Shown: positions 52,338 to 64,000, counted from the first letter of the stretch. The stretch: 64,000 nt of DNA from Blumeriella jaapii (GCA_009599575.1 VWND01000069.1:744001-808000); one strand, 5' to 3'. A program made the numbers and translations. The notes: generated by a model from the letters alone, not told the origin.

Positions 52338-53060
52338 TCACCTCTCTCTTATTGGCAACGCTGGGTGCAACTGCTCGGCTGGATCAGAGTCCGGCTCTAA
52401 AGGCAGCATGATATCTATCAGCTCCTCAAAAATGGGGAGTGATGACAGCTTATCAAACTCGATCCCCAGCTCCAACTTGACCACGAACTCATGCAGATCC
52501 AGCATCAGTTCGATGGCCCTCCCAACGGAAGCCCGTTGCAGCCCCGTCGGCTGGGAACATTGATCCATCACCCACTTCCTCGTCTTGTCAATTTCCTGCC
52601 GAAAATCCTGTAAGGCTGCAAGATCTCGAGCGTTGAGGGTCACGGCACTGCCCTTCTCCGCGTCTGCGGCCTTCTTCGCATCAACCTCCTTGTCGAACTC
52701 GCACATTATGCGAGCCATACTCATCCGGTCTTGGTGGAGCTTCTCCTCGTCGTCTTGTAGCTTGTCATGCGCCTCCTCCAATTTGGCCACCGCGTGCTCG
52801 AATTCTCCCTTCTCGGTAATCAAGGTCGCCCTCTCGGCTTCGAGAAGATCCTGCACCTCTTGCAGAGAGTCATGCACTCGTTGGAGTCGGATGCTGTACT
52901 GCTCGAGCTGGGAATTTTGCTGCCGCTGCAGGATGCGCTCTCGAAACACGAGGGCTTCCAGTTCCAGCACGGCGCGGAGTCGCGAGTTAAGAGGGGGAAG
53001 ACGTCTGATGCGATGCGTTGAGTCTGGGGTGTTTGGTCTTGGGTATATTGGGGGCGGCAT
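52338..53060 (-). CDS. Coiled-coil protein of unknown function, 240 aa
   Basis: This is a single exon from the ATG at 53060 (MPPPIYPRPNTPDSTHR). Residues about 25-150 form a long predicted coiled coil rich in Glu, Gln, Leu and Lys (AVLELEALVFRERILQRQQ, LQEVQDLLEAERATLITEKG, AKLEEAHDKLQDDEEKLHQD). The C-terminal part is helical (RDLAALQDFRQEIDKTRKW, LMLDLHEFVVKLELGIEF). No motif identifies it. The longer frame upstream (to 53273) has AT- and Ser/His-rich leader-like sequence, so the internal ATG is preferred. It may act in self-association or as a scaffold; this is inference from the coiled coil only. Confidence 0.65.
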   Translation of the reverse strand: MPPPIYPRPNTPDSTHRIRRLPPLNSRLRAVLELEALVFRERILQRQQNSQLEQYSIRLQRVHDSLQEVQDLLEAERATLITEKGEFEHAVAKLEEAHDKLQDDEEKLHQDRMSMARIMCEFDKEVDAKKAADAEKGSAVTLNARDLAALQDFRQEIDKTRKWVMDQCSQPTGLQRASVGRAIELMLDLHEFVVKLELGIEFDKLSSLPIFEELIDIMLPLEPDSDPAEQLHPALPIRER

Positions 53061-53547
53061 AGTACCGGTTCGATCTGTGACGCGTAGGGCAGATAGGTAG
53101 AATGGATGATCGTGTTTATTGATGCTGCCTTTCCTTGAATACAAAACTGTATGTAAAAATGTTGACGCTGATGGCACTGATGTTGTGATGTTGTGATGTG
53201 AGGATGAACGAGGATGCAGAGGCAAAAGCCGATGTAGTTGATGATCGAGAAGAAGGAAGGCACGATTACACATTCTCGGTTCACTTGCACGTCAGGACAA
53301 GACAACAAAGCATTTCTCTTCTAACGTGGAAGAAAGGTGCTCGCTACCCTCCGACTGTATGGCAGATTTCTTCCTCAGCAGCAGTGCACACAAATAAAAG
53401 CAAACGTGCAAGGTGTCAAAACGAAGTAGCCGGCGATTTCATGTCCCAGAAGAAAGATCCTCGCACATGCTACCAATAACGTTGGATTGACACCCCCAAC
53501 CGCCATGTGTGACAGTCTTCGTGAGCTCAATCCATACAGAACGGGAG
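53061..53547. other. Intergenic region
   Basis: About 490 bp, including the promoter of the coiled-coil gene and the 3' end of the next gene. Nothing else is seen. Confidence 0.4.
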
Positions 53548-55296
53548 TCAGCGACCAGAGAACATTTCCTCATCATCAGCTAACTCGGGCTCGTCGCCGT
53601 TCCCAGAATTATCCTGGGCAACATCAGCCGTGACACCAAGAGCAGCGATATCCGATAAGCCCAAAGCGCCCGGGTCGGCAGCCGCCGTCTGGACAGCCTT
53701 GACGGCGTCGGCGATCCGGAGACCGTCTGGCTTGTACAAGTCGGTGGTGGACTGCTCGCTGAATTTGATATCGTCTTGCTGCAGGGTGTCGTTGATTAGC
53801 TTGATGTGGCGACGGTCGATCTCTGGAGCGGTCCCAGAGCTGGGCTTGGGGCTGGGGCCGTGACCAGAGCCAGAGCCAGAATCAGCAGAGCCAAAGCCAG
53901 GAGAGTCGGAGCTGGAGCCGAAATGTACTCGTCTAGAACCGCTGCTGCTTTCGCCAGCTGGGTTTTGAGCAGAGCCAGAGCCAGAGACAGCAAAGGCAAA
54001 TCCACCCGAGCCAGAGCTGGAACCAGGAGAGCCAGGGCCGTCGCCAGCTGGGTTCTGAGCATATTGGGCACGACCGGCTCATATGGCGTAGAAGAGCACT
54101 GGGAAAACTACCAGAGTCTTGGTTTCTATCAGTCGGTATGTGGGTCTAAAAATGGGGCCACAAATGTTTGGGGTCACTACTTACGGTTGTCACCCATGCG
54201 CGCTTCTTGTATTTGACGCATATTTGCGATTTGAGCAGAGCTGCCGAGCAAGATCTGAAAGTCGCTACTCTAGTAGTAACACGAATTAGCAAAATAATTC
54301 TCCAAGAAGAGAATGAGACATTGGGTTGGGAACTCGAGGAAATTACTCGTTCGTAGCGTCGGTGATTAGCCATCCTATCTGGGGAGTCGTCCTGGAGAAA
54401 ACTGGCGATATTGTGATCGGGTTTGGTAGTCTTTTTTTTAGGCCAGTTTCCGGTGCGTCCAGCCATAGTCATTTCTGCTCTGCTCTTGCCTTTATCTTGA
54501 GCCTTGGGTCCAATGGTTCTGATTTCCTCAATCTCGCGCTTCATTCCTTCTTGTCGGGCATACCAGACGTACTGAGCTAAGCTCTCGATGATCTCCTCGT
54601 CGCTGCCAAGATACCAGAGGGTCAGCAATTATCCATCTAAGATATGCTGGGAGGTTTAAGAGAACATGTACAGCACGTACTACCACGTTTGAACCGATGA
54701 GTTAGGTCCAGAACCCAGGTTTTTGTTGCGACCCTCGAACCAGCGCAAGATAAGGTTGTAGTTATCGAGGCGGCGCAGAAGCTTGCCATCCAAGGTAAGA
54801 GTTTTCAGGAACTTGGGGAGGCCCTCATCATACTCGAAGATATCTGCCGACTTGAACCCTGCAGGATGAACGCGTCAGCAAGTCCCACGTCGACAGTGCA
54901 AGCAGGAGATGACGCGACGCGCAGTCAGAAGATGGTATACGTACAAATGCCGTACCACTGCTGCATCTCAGTCCATTTCGCGTTTCGATCGGGCCACGCC
55001 ATGATAAACTCATGGAAGATTGGGTGTGGATCAAAATCGGCCGGGAACCTAGTGGGCATGTCGAGGATCGAGACCGGTTCTTGAAGCATGCCTTCCGCCT
55101 TGCGTTTGGCCATGCCGCCAGAAGTCTGCTCCTCCGGGGTGGAGGTGGGTTGATCGGTGGGTTTATGTAAAGGTTGGGAGAAGGATGCGTCGCGCTGAAC
55201 GCGGACGTCGGTGACGAGAGGAGTAGTAACGCAGTCTGCGGAGTTGGCAGATTGTCGAGCGGTGTCTGCGTCTGCTTCTGCGCTTCCTTTACGCAT
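53548..55296 (-). CDS. Unrecognised five-exon fungal protein, 464 aa
   Basis: Exons 55296-54945, 54858-54687, 54602-54347, 54269-54185 and 54077-53548 join with exact phase at all four introns. Exons 1-3 carry a conserved-looking domain (IFHEFIMAWPDRNAKWTEMQ, ADIFEYDEGLPKFLKTLTLD, LRRLDNYNLILRWFEGR, DEEIIESLAQYVWYARQEG). A Lys-rich stretch (WPKKKTTKPDHN) follows. Exon 5 contains a Gly/Ser repeat region with two copies of a GSAQNPAG-like unit, then a helical domain (EIDRRHIKLINDTLQQDDI, LYKPDGLRIADAVKAVQT) and an acidic end. No named family was recognised. The final acceptor (TATGAG) is less typical but is forced by an in-frame stop just before it. Confidence 0.65.
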
Positions 55297-57686
55297 CTCG
55301 AATTATTCGGTCCTTGTACCGGAATAGGATGGAACCTGTCAAATCTGGAGGTCCATTCAAAATCAAAAGTGGTTTAGTCTGGAAAGAAGATTATAAAAAC
55401 TGAAAAGAATAGTCGGGGGGTGTCTATTGACTAGTGTGTTTTGTTTTTGTTTTTCGCTTGGAATTATGGAGAAGCAAACACTACGCTAGCTTGCTAAAGC
55501 TTATTTTCAAAACAGTGAATAGTTGCGTATTAACATTCGAATAAGAACGGGAGTTTTTGCTCTGTAGGTAGTTAGAGTATTTCTGTGGCTGAGGTTATAA
55601 CTAAGTTATGTTTTGAATAGAGGGTAAAAAGTTATACACGTGCTACTTTCATCTCTGTAGCATAGTTGAAGGGATGTTGTTTGCTCAGCGTTTTGAATAA
55701 TATCTACGACTTGGGAATGGTGAACTGTACTCTTCAGGGATGTCCGGACTCTTATGGAACTTCTATTGCCGACGATCTCAACATAAGATCCGGTCCGGCC
55801 CGTTCGCATTCAATGGAGAGTCGTGCTCAAGCGCTGTAATAGCTGTGCATGTTTGATTGCAAAGCACGTTAAGCCGCTCTCGCTATCAGATAGCAACAAT
55901 TAATTTATCATATCTTCAACAAATATTCCTAACGAAAGAGCAAAGTTTTAAATATTTGCAAATATCCGATCAATCAAACGAGAATTAACAAGCACGCTTG
56001 ATTCAGTTCTAGGTTTCTGGAGAAGCTCTCAAGTAGCTCTGATCTTTAGTATACGTATGCTCAACTTTGATTTGGTTTCGAAGCAGGTTATTTTGTAACG
56101 AATATAAATACGAAATTGATCGTAATACTCGGACTCGACAGTTGTGATGCGTTTTAAAACGCTGCGGTAAGACTGAAAATCCAGGAGATTTGCTTTTGTC
56201 CCGTACCAATGTCTTCTATTGCCGATTTAAATTTCTTCCCTGTGCTCCCACGTTCTGTCAATGCCAAGAGACCTGGTGATTGGCCAGAAGCCAAGCGAGA
56301 AAAAACAAGCCCTACGGGACGGCGTACACGAGAATGTTTCCCGAAACCGAGTGCTCCAGAGACTTCTAGTCCACATCACGATGCGCTTTGCTCCCAATGT
56401 GTGAGAATAAGACTTTGTATTCAATTCTATATAATCATAATCACGACTCGCAGAGCTAAGATCCTCAAGAGCATGATCATGCCTGCTACAGCAAATTCAA
56501 ACCCCACCTCCTTAGAGAGAGCTCTATGCTTTTCATACTTCTCTGACGTACTACTGTAATTTGGCTCGTATTCACTAGATTCCACTGGAGTCTTCGGTTC
56601 TGTTACGGAGTCGGGGCCCGCGAGTCAATTTGCAAAGGTGATCCTGAGCTGGGTCTCAAGTGCTCCAGAGACCAGGCCGGCTGGAAAACTAGATGAATAT
56701 GGTCTCTATCTCGGATGAAATCGATGGATTCATGTTGACCTTCAAGTTTTTTGTATTTCTTAAATCAAAAATGGTCCTTGCACCGGAATGACTACTCGAG
56801 TTTTCTGGATGATGGCATGACGTAATATCTTACTATTTGAATGTCATACGGTTAGCATCTTTTTCGAAGGTGGCTTCACGAACACAATGGAGAATCATCC
56901 CGCCTGTAGGGGAAGGGCTCAAATAATGGACCATTTGTCACACATTTCTTTTACATAGCTGCTTTCTCGAGGGTCTCTTATATGTCAAGATCCCCAGCTT
57001 AGCACGTCTCCAATGCCCTGAGGGAGGCTTGAGGTTGCGCAGTTTCACTGCCCCCTCCAGACGTTAAATGATATAAAGTAGATACGTTTGTATACCATAC
57101 AATTTTACAATCTGCCTTCCATTTCTTCTAGCCTTTGGTAGAAATAATATCATTCCCTCGATTAAATACCGTATAAATCAAGTCGTATCATACCAAAAAC
57201 AGTGGTCTAGACATGAAGTTACGATCATGAATTTTTCTACCTGGTGCGCCAGGGAAATTTGCCAAACATCTCGCTTTTATTCAGTACAATTTTCAGACTA
57301 AGCGCTTATCATTAGCAATAGAGTTCGTAGGACAAGTCCGAGTTTTTCAGCCGGATAAATTTCTGCTTAATTTATAATCTCAATAGTGCTGAAGAGCCTT
57401 CCGTTCTTTTCGGACGAGGTACACAACTTGGCGCCAAATGAAATTCTGATTCAAATCCATCAACTTGCCAGCAGGCTCAAAGTCTCCCCTAGATTTGTTG
57501 TTTCGATTTATTCCAAGTAACTCAATCAGAGCAGCGATCGAGTATATTCATCTATTCGGAACGGTGGCTAAGACAAATCACGTGATAGTGAGCACTCGAC
57601 TCGCATTTACACGACCCGAGGCTCCTCTACCAAACCAGAATTTCGGAATCTCTAAAGTTTGTATACTCTGACTACACGACATCGCA
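55297..57686. other. AT-rich intergenic region
   Basis: About 2.4 kb, strongly AT-rich from 55400 to 57400, with many TA steps and no credible open frame. It resembles DNA degraded by repeat-induced point mutation, but no parent repeat is visible. Confidence 0.55.
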
Positions 57687-58272
57687 ATGCAGCGTCGAAT
57701 GGTATGCGCAGGCAGGCTCCTTCGAGTCCACGATCTGCCATGTGTATAACTACTAATAGCTTGTAGCTTTCGAAAGAGGACGAGGCGGCGACCGGAGGTG
57801 ACGAGGTGGAGGTGCGGCGAGAGGATCAGGACAAGATCAACAAATTCAGTCGTCTGCACCAGAGGGAGGTAGCCCTCGAGGAAGAATTGAAGTCCAAGCA
57901 CGTTCGTTCCCTACATCTGCAAAAGTCTGCAGGACAATCGCTGACGGCGGGCCGGCAGAAAGAAAAGGAAGACCTGGACGACATTTCCAACGAACTAGAG
58001 CTCGCAGACGAAGACGACAAGATCCCGTGGGCGACCCTGATTCCGCGCGGACCGAGGAGCAACAGCTGAGGCTCTATAGGTACAAAATTGGCGATTCCTT
58101 TATCTCTCTCCCGCTGCCCGAGGTGCAAGAAATGCTCACGACGTCGACAAGCAAGATCGAGGAGGACGTATCTGCGCTAGAAGAAAAGCTGGAGGTCACA
58201 CAGGAAGAGATGTCGCAGCTCAAGGTGGAATTGTATGCGAGGTTCGGGAAAAGCATCAACTTGGAGACATAG
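57687..58272 (+). CDS. Prefoldin subunit 4
   Basis: Four exons, 57687-57701, 57767-57901, 57959-58026 and 58080-58272, give 136 aa. The first exon encodes just MQRRM, as in fungal homologues. Motifs are EVRREDQDKINKFSRLHQRE, KEKEDLDDISNELELADEDD, YKIGDSFISLPLPEVQEML and LKVELYARFGKSINLET. The two N- and C-terminal helices form the coiled-coil tentacle of a beta-type prefoldin subunit. Known role: hexameric co-chaperone passing unfolded actin and tubulin to the CCT chaperonin. Intron 2 (57902-57958) is 57 bp and contains no stop, so the unspliced form stays open; family length and the HKEKED join show it is an intron. Confidence 0.95.
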
Positions 58273-60358
58273 GTGGAGGCCCAGGCAATGATACCCAATT
58301 GAACAACTACGCAGTATTCAACATTGCACTACACGAGCCAAGCAAGGAGGGAAGAGCATGTCTCGTGAGACTGGGATTTATGCTCCAATCCGTGGACTTT
58401 CCCGACGCTGCGACTGAGTCTCGAACGGTTCCCGAGGCTTAACATTATCGTTTCCCGGGACTGTTATTGATATTCGGAATCTGGACCGATCCTTGCAAAG
58501 ACTACAAGGCTGTGGTCCAAACGATGCTGTGCAGGTCGAATGCAAGAAGGGGGTTGGTGGTCCGTAAACTCTTCCAGCTATTTCTCGCTACGCCGTAGCA
58601 AGCTATCTCACGCCAATGGTCTCAGTCTTGTTTCTCTAGAGTCCACACCTCTGATCGTCTCAGGCAAGAACAGTCGGACATAGTAGTATTTGGAACGATT
58701 ATTCAATGGTGAGATGCTTACCTGAGACCTGCCCAGCTACTGAAGAAGCCCAGGACGTTGAAAGAGGAGAGCAGGGGATTGCCCACTAGCGTGTCTAAGC
58801 GGGCCATTGTGTGTCCTCAGTCTGTTTTGACTGGGCTGGACATCGCGTTTGTGTTCCCATGTCGGCTGACATTCCGTTTGGCACGGGCGTCTTGCTCATC
58901 TTCATGGCGATGCTCTACTCCGCTGACGCTCACGAGATCTTTGTGGCCTCGGCCATGGCTGCCGCCTCTTGCTCGCGTAGTGTAGCAGGTGCTATTCTTC
59001 CCTTTGCCGATGCGCCAATGTCTACACATTTACTTTTTCTTGAGCCTGGGGATGTGTGCTATCCCTTTTCTCTCTCTGTGGAAGGGGGGTCAGATTCGTG
59101 CGCAGAGCAAGTTATGCACTTATCCAAAAGAGAAGAAGGCGAAAGGCTTGGCTCATCAGGAACGACTTCAAGGAAGTTGATAATCAGTCTGAGGTCCGAC
59201 CAGCGAGTCGCTGGTAGCTGGAGAGAAAGCATGAGTATATGAAAGGATCATTGCTGAAGTTGTGTTGCAGGGCCGGCGTACTTCTGCACAGGCACGAATG
59301 CATAACGGCCAAACAACTATTCTTTCTGCGGATTCAAAGCGACAGTGTAGATTGATCTCCTATCATGTTGTGACTGTGTACTTTTCCTTGGACTTCTTTG
59401 AATTCTTGTCAAGTCTCAATCTATAACACAACTCAGATGCGAGTTCTGACTTCAAGCAAATCCAACTTGTCGAGGTCCTTATGGCAGTGAATGGAACAGC
59501 ATTACTTAATACGCTCATAGGTTGTGATAAAATCCCTCGACAACTTGCTCCGAGATCCTCACAGTTTTGATTCTATCTTGATCTGCTTTCCTTCATATTC
59601 TTCCGGTACAAACCAGCTCATGAACTGTCAGCCGTGCTCTTCAAGATATGTTTCGTCCCGTCCATCATCTCCTTCCCCTTCGCATCTTTATACAAAGCCT
59701 CATCAGCATGGTTCTCAGGACGAGCGCAGAATCCCAAGCGAGAAGCGAAGAACGAAAAGTTGCCGCTTCCATATCAACTCGTCTTCCGCAGAAAAGCCTT
59801 GCATCAGAAGCTTCCACTGGTCGCTTTCGGTGAGCGCGGCTTTGTAGACAAGCGCCAGCTCGGGGGTGTTGCTGGCGGTGCCTTCACACAGGCGAAAATA
59901 AAAATCCCCCCCAGGGATTGTGAAAGATTAGCGCGAATCAAACTGCATGTACAAGTACCTAGACTGATGGCACGCCGGTGATTATTTGCTGGAAGACTGG
60001 ATATAGCTCAACAGATTTATGGATTCTTTCCTGGTCTCTCCACTGGGGGGCGAACAAGGCATGTCATCTATCGAGATGTCTTACGCAAACGAAACCCATT
60101 GATGCTAGTGCTGACTTCATGCTCACAACGCAAATGCTTAGCCAGATGTCGGGGCATCTTGATTGCGAGATGTCTAGGTGGCACAAATTCCCTGAAATGA
60201 TATTGCAGGTACTGTAGCATTGGAGTAGTAGTAGTAGTATTGATTTACGTACTGTAGCATTGGATTTACGGGGATGCGAGGATTTCTAGCCGGAGTCTAA
60301 CGATCTCATTAATGGATCACTATTACAGAAATTCATTCGAAAAGACTCACGCATGGCA
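58273..60358. other. Intergenic region, no gene seen
   Basis: Open frames at 58811-59242 and 59524-59981 lack family signatures and plausible splice context. A GTAGTAGTAGTA repeat lies at 60224-60239. Confidence 0.5.
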
Positions 60359-62461
60359 TCAGGCGTTTTTGAAATCCTGAACGAATCCGTATCCCGCCGG
60401 GCACTCCCTTGCCAGAGGAGTGCTTCCCGATCTCATGTAGCACACCCTTGCCGCCGCGCACTCATCACTCGCGCAGCCCGTGATCTTGATGCTCGACTTC
60501 CCTTGATACTTGTTGAAAACCTCTACCATGGTGCGATTGGACTCCATGGCAACCGTCACCTGGTGCCAGAAGGTCGCGTTGAGAGGTGCTGTCTCCGGCC
60601 ATCCGATCACGCTCCCGTAGGCCTCCCTTGTCGAGTATTCAAGTTGGAATGTCGGCCCCGTGGCGTTCAGGGCTGGGTAGGTACTCACATTCGAGTAGAA
60701 GGTGTAGGCGTCGTAAATCTCAAAGGAGCCGGTGTCGACCTCATACATCCTGTAGCCGGAGTTGAGATTGGTGAGCGGGGTGACCGAAGGGCCAATCCAG
60801 CCTGTCATCAGGGCAGTGCTTGCATCTTTGACGGTACCGTTGTTCGCGTAGTAGATCATTGTTTGATCTTCGTGGGTGTGGCCCCAGAAGGTACCAGCAA
60901 TGACATGAGGTGAGTATCTGTCAACAATCTGGTAAAAGAGGTTGCTGGGGTCTGGCAGCGCACTCCGGCCATCCCACCCGCTCAGTATATGCCCGGTGAT
61001 CCAGACTCGTTCACGTGCATCTTCGGCTGCTTGGAGTTCGTCGATCAAGAAGCGAAAGGTGCCCGAGGAGTCTGCGTCGGTGGCGTTGATGAGATTGAGA
61101 TAATTGTTGTTATACCAGAAGTCGGTATTGAGTGTGATGATACGAAGGCCATGTTGGTTTTTGACCGAATATCCGGCGTAGTGGAGGGCGGCCTGATCAG
61201 CTGTGGCCTCATCAATCCATCCATGGTGCTTCCAAAGTCCCGAAACGTGTTTGTGGTTCCAGCTGAGTTGCTCGCCAAGTGGCCCTGGAAGGCTGTGGCG
61301 CGCGTCAATGGCTTTTGGACTGGTGTCATGGTTGCCGAGAACTGCATAGATAGGACCTTTGATGTAGTGCGCGAGCATCTTGTAGACACTAGTTTCTCCG
61401 TATTCAATATACTCTTTAGATACCTGGTTTAGAGGGTCGTGAGAGATGAGATCCCCCGTGTACAAGGACCATGCTGGGCTTGCGTACTTGGTTCCCGTCC
61501 CCGTCAAGGAAGCAATGGATTGAAGAGCTGCGGTCGCTAAGTAGTACGGCGTATCGCATCTGCTCGTGGTCAGTTTTATCCCGAGCAAAATGAAGGTCTG
61601 TTTACTTGAATGAACCAAATAGAGGCGCGGGCAATCTAAGTGGAGATGTTGCGGCATCTGAGTGCCTGCAGCACATCGACTTGGAACAAGCCGCCTCTGA
61701 AGCAGCCTGATAGCGAGCATCGAGATGGAAGTCTGAAAGATGAAGGACCTTTACTCTTTTCCCACTTGGGGCCGGCGCCGTCGCATGGGCTGGTTTCGGC
61801 TTGGGAAACAAGCCGGTCATATTCAACTCGCGAGTGGCCGGAGCTGGACAAAAGCGTTTGTTCACAGCGTGGCATATATATTGTCCATCGGGTCCCTCAA
61901 CATCTGCCAAAGACAGAACCTGCGCCCAGATAGCACCATACGCGCCTGGGGCATACTGCGCCTCGCATGCCTCTTCGGATTTGAATCCAGTTTCCTTGCA
62001 CAGCGAAATCATCGCTTGGGGCAAATGCGATGGCACATATTGCGCGACGGACTTTCCGATTTTCAGGGCAGCAAGACACTTGGTGCAGTTCCCCTGCAGT
62101 TCCGTGTTTTCGAAGATGAGATTTCGGATCTGGGCCAGAGCATCTTGGATCATCAGCTCGGCGGCGCCATCTTCCACATTTGCGATTGCCAGTGGATAGA
62201 AGACCGAGTCCGTGTTGACACTCGGGACGTTCAACGGGTCCGTGAGAGTCCTGGGAAAGGTGTAATTGAGCACCGGATCAAACAGGGCCGGTTGAGGCTG
62301 GCAGTCGATGCCGGTCGCACATAGTAGTTCGGGAAGACTTCTGTCGGAAATTCGGCAGGAACCACGTATGATTCAGCACCGGGGAGGTTTCTGGCGTTGA
62401 AGGCCGTCGCCGCCGAGCACAAGGCCAGGGCGGCGAGCAAGGAATGTCCCGTCCGCAACAT
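60359..62461 (-). CDS. Secreted acid-sphingomyelinase-like phosphodiesterase (frame interrupted once)
   Basis: The ATG at 62461 starts a signal peptide (about residues 1-20, HSLLAALALCSAATA). A saposin-B-type domain follows (NCTKCLAALKIGKSVAQYVP, LCKETGFKSEEACEAQY). The metallophosphoesterase domain has its metal ligands in HLSDFHLDARY, TGDLISHD, VLGNHDTSP, ITGHIL and FWGHTHEDQT. A 46-bp intron (61605-61560) joins in phase; the stop is at 60359. Near 62300 one extra base is needed to pass from NYYVRPAST into QPQPALFDPVLNYTF. Known family role: extracellular or vacuolar hydrolysis of sphingomyelin-type phosphodiesters. Many N-glycosylation sites (NAT, NNT-like) and a Cys-rich end (CASDECAAARVC) fit secretion. 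The frame break may be an assembly error or decay. Confidence 0.88.
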
Positions 62462-63981
62462 GGTTTTGGTCTCGGTGTGTTTATCGAACAAATGAATAAC
62501 CGGACAAATGAAAGAGTGAACGAATGAATGACTGGATGAATGAATGAATGACTGCTGTAGATCAGGGGACTAGCATCTTGACCACGGAAGAGCCTTCGTT
62601 TTATATGACCATCCGGCTCCCTCCGCCGGACGGGGTGCCTGATTGAAGCCGGTGATAGAGCTTCTCTCGAAAAGTGCCTTCCTTTATGTAATCAAAATCC
62701 GTAATGCATCCTGGCCGACCAGAGCCTACACGAGCCGTTGGTATTGCAACGGGCGTGACAAGCGATAGCGAGGTCGTCGACGGCCGACGCCGTGGAGCCA
62801 ATGTCGATACAAGCTTCCACACAGGCCATTGTTGATATGGTTCTCGGTTAGGTATCTCGGTCCGTCTCTGGCATAAGAAAGAGAATTGTCGTGGGGGCAG
62901 GCGAGAAAAAGCCACAAGTAGAGCGGCCTTCCGTTGAAGGAAGTCTGGGCAACGCATCAACTGGCAGGATCCATCGATTATGATTAGATCATAGCCGAAC
63001 AGAGATTTTGGCTTGCGGTAGAATGCAAATCATCAACTTCAGGCTCAAGCAGGTAAAGGTTAAGAGATAAGGAAACGTCACGTCGGAAGCGACTCCGCCC
63101 GTCCCGTCCCGTCCGTGCCGCCGGCCCGGCCCACACTATCACGTGCAGACACCAAGACTATCTACCCTTCTTCGTATTTGATCCTGGATCTCGTCCAGGA
63201 CGAATTGTTTGCCCCCGAAAACTCGGATCTGAATCCGAGAGAAGGAGGATGGCCATGCCAAGTCAGGCCATTCCATGATCCGAGAAGAAACAAAACCAGC
63301 AAGAGAGACCTCGGCACGGCATGCGTTGCAGATTGTAGCAAGAAGAGCAAGCTACAAATGGCAAAGTGCTCAATCAACAAGCCCTCCTGTGGGTGTCAGA
63401 ACCGAGTCTACATTTTATCAAATCGAAACATGTTGTGTTCGCACGTTTGTTCGGTTTCTAGAGATACCTGGGCTTGTCGGGATTGCCGCTACCTTAGATC
63501 TATATTTGTATACATCACATCCAACGCTGGGTCGAGAGCGAATGCTTAAATGGCAATGTACGGCTGGAAATCGAGCCGAGAACATGGAAGGCTTTATTCA
63601 CATCCAGCGCGAGGTGCCAAGCCTGCTGAGTTGTGCTGCACCGCCACAGCCCATGTCATCGTTGTCGTCGTCGTTTATGTGACTACGAAGCTCTACATAA
63701 CGCGAAGCTGAGAACGAGACAGAAAACTCGAGACCAAGTTGTCACAATCATGTGACTCGCTCTCGCCCCAGCTCTCTTGTACTGTAGAAGCCGCTCGATA
63801 ATCCGCGACAGTGCTTCAAGAATCACCGCAGCGTGCGATATCTTCCACTTTGCAGAATCCTTGACCATTTTAAGACCTTCTCGATAGACGATCCTCAAAA
63901 CAGAAACCAGCTCACAGCCCACCAACAAATCAATCCTACCTCCTTGTCACGAGACCACACTCTCGGCAACGTCTCACCAAG
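62462..63981. other. Intergenic region before possible gene start
   Basis: It contains the phosphodiesterase promoter with an ATGA/GAAT repeat (62515-62550). Open frames at 63115-63682 lack recognisable features. Nothing else is supported. Confidence 0.45.
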
Positions 63982-64000
63982 ATGGACGATCAGGAGACCA
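63982..64000 (+). CDS. Possible gene start truncated by the window edge
   Basis: An ATG in good context (caccaagATGg) begins the frame MDDQET and runs off the end after 19 bases. The preceding 150 bp lacks ATGs in frame and looks like a leader. Nothing can be said about the product. Confidence 0.25.

Noticed and set aside
58811..59242. 143-aa frame with hydrophobic and Cys-rich segments
   Set aside because: No recognisable family, and overlapping frames are equally open; insufficient evidence.
1..64000. tRNA or rRNA genes
   Set aside because: I looked for B-box-like GGTTCGANNCC sites; the few hits lie in coding exons or have no matching A box or cloverleaf. None is reported.

Overview
This window is nuclear DNA of a filamentous ascomycete (Pezizomycotina). 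The evidence is short GT-AG introns of about 46-165 bp with CTAAC/CTGAC-like branch points, a fungal-specific Zn2Cys6 regulator, and single-copy fungal genes (Atg27, Mdm10, an Art1/LDB19-type arrestin, a 2EXR protein). The class cannot be fixed from the sequence. Gene models below were built by hand from splice sites and reading-frame phase.

Layout. 0-3 kb: 3' end of a C6 transcription factor, then a GH5 glycoside hydrolase. 3-17 kb: gene-poor and very rich in simple sequence (G-runs, CCCCAT, GAGACA, ACATAT, ATTC and TTGTA arrays, CT tracts). It holds only a 2EXR protein gene and an arrestin gene, plus a 361-bp MITE with TA-flanked inverted repeats. 17-20 kb: a divergent pair that reads as isoorotate decarboxylase and thymine 7-hydroxylase, i.e. 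the two ends of fungal thymine-to-uracil salvage. 20-28 kb: an unknown coiled-coil protein, two RING proteins in tandem that share an unusual Asp ligand, and an unknown two-exon gene. 30-32.4 kb: a large disordered Arg/Glu/Gln-rich protein. 33-43 kb: a dense housekeeping block with triosephosphate isomerase, mitochondrial ribosomal protein mL43, U1-70K, Mrt4, Mdm10 and Atg27. 45-58 kb: a small zinc-finger protein, the APC10/Doc1 subunit, three unknown genes and prefoldin subunit 4. 60-62.5 kb: a secreted acid-sphingomyelinase-like enzyme. The last bases hold a possible gene start.

Several genes are divergent pairs that share short promoters: mL43/U1-70K (283 bp), Mrt4/Mdm10 (248 bp) and the thymine-salvage pair (610 bp). 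Long AT-rich stretches (about 28-28.6, 46.2-46.9 and 55.4-57.4 kb) and transposon remnants (14.7, 34.6 and 49.5 kb) lie between gene blocks. Two conserved genes (arrestin and sphingomyelinase) each need one extra base to stay open, both times in a run of two C on the coding strand. A third junction (APC10) is also out of phase. Either the assembly has homopolymer errors or these genes are decaying.
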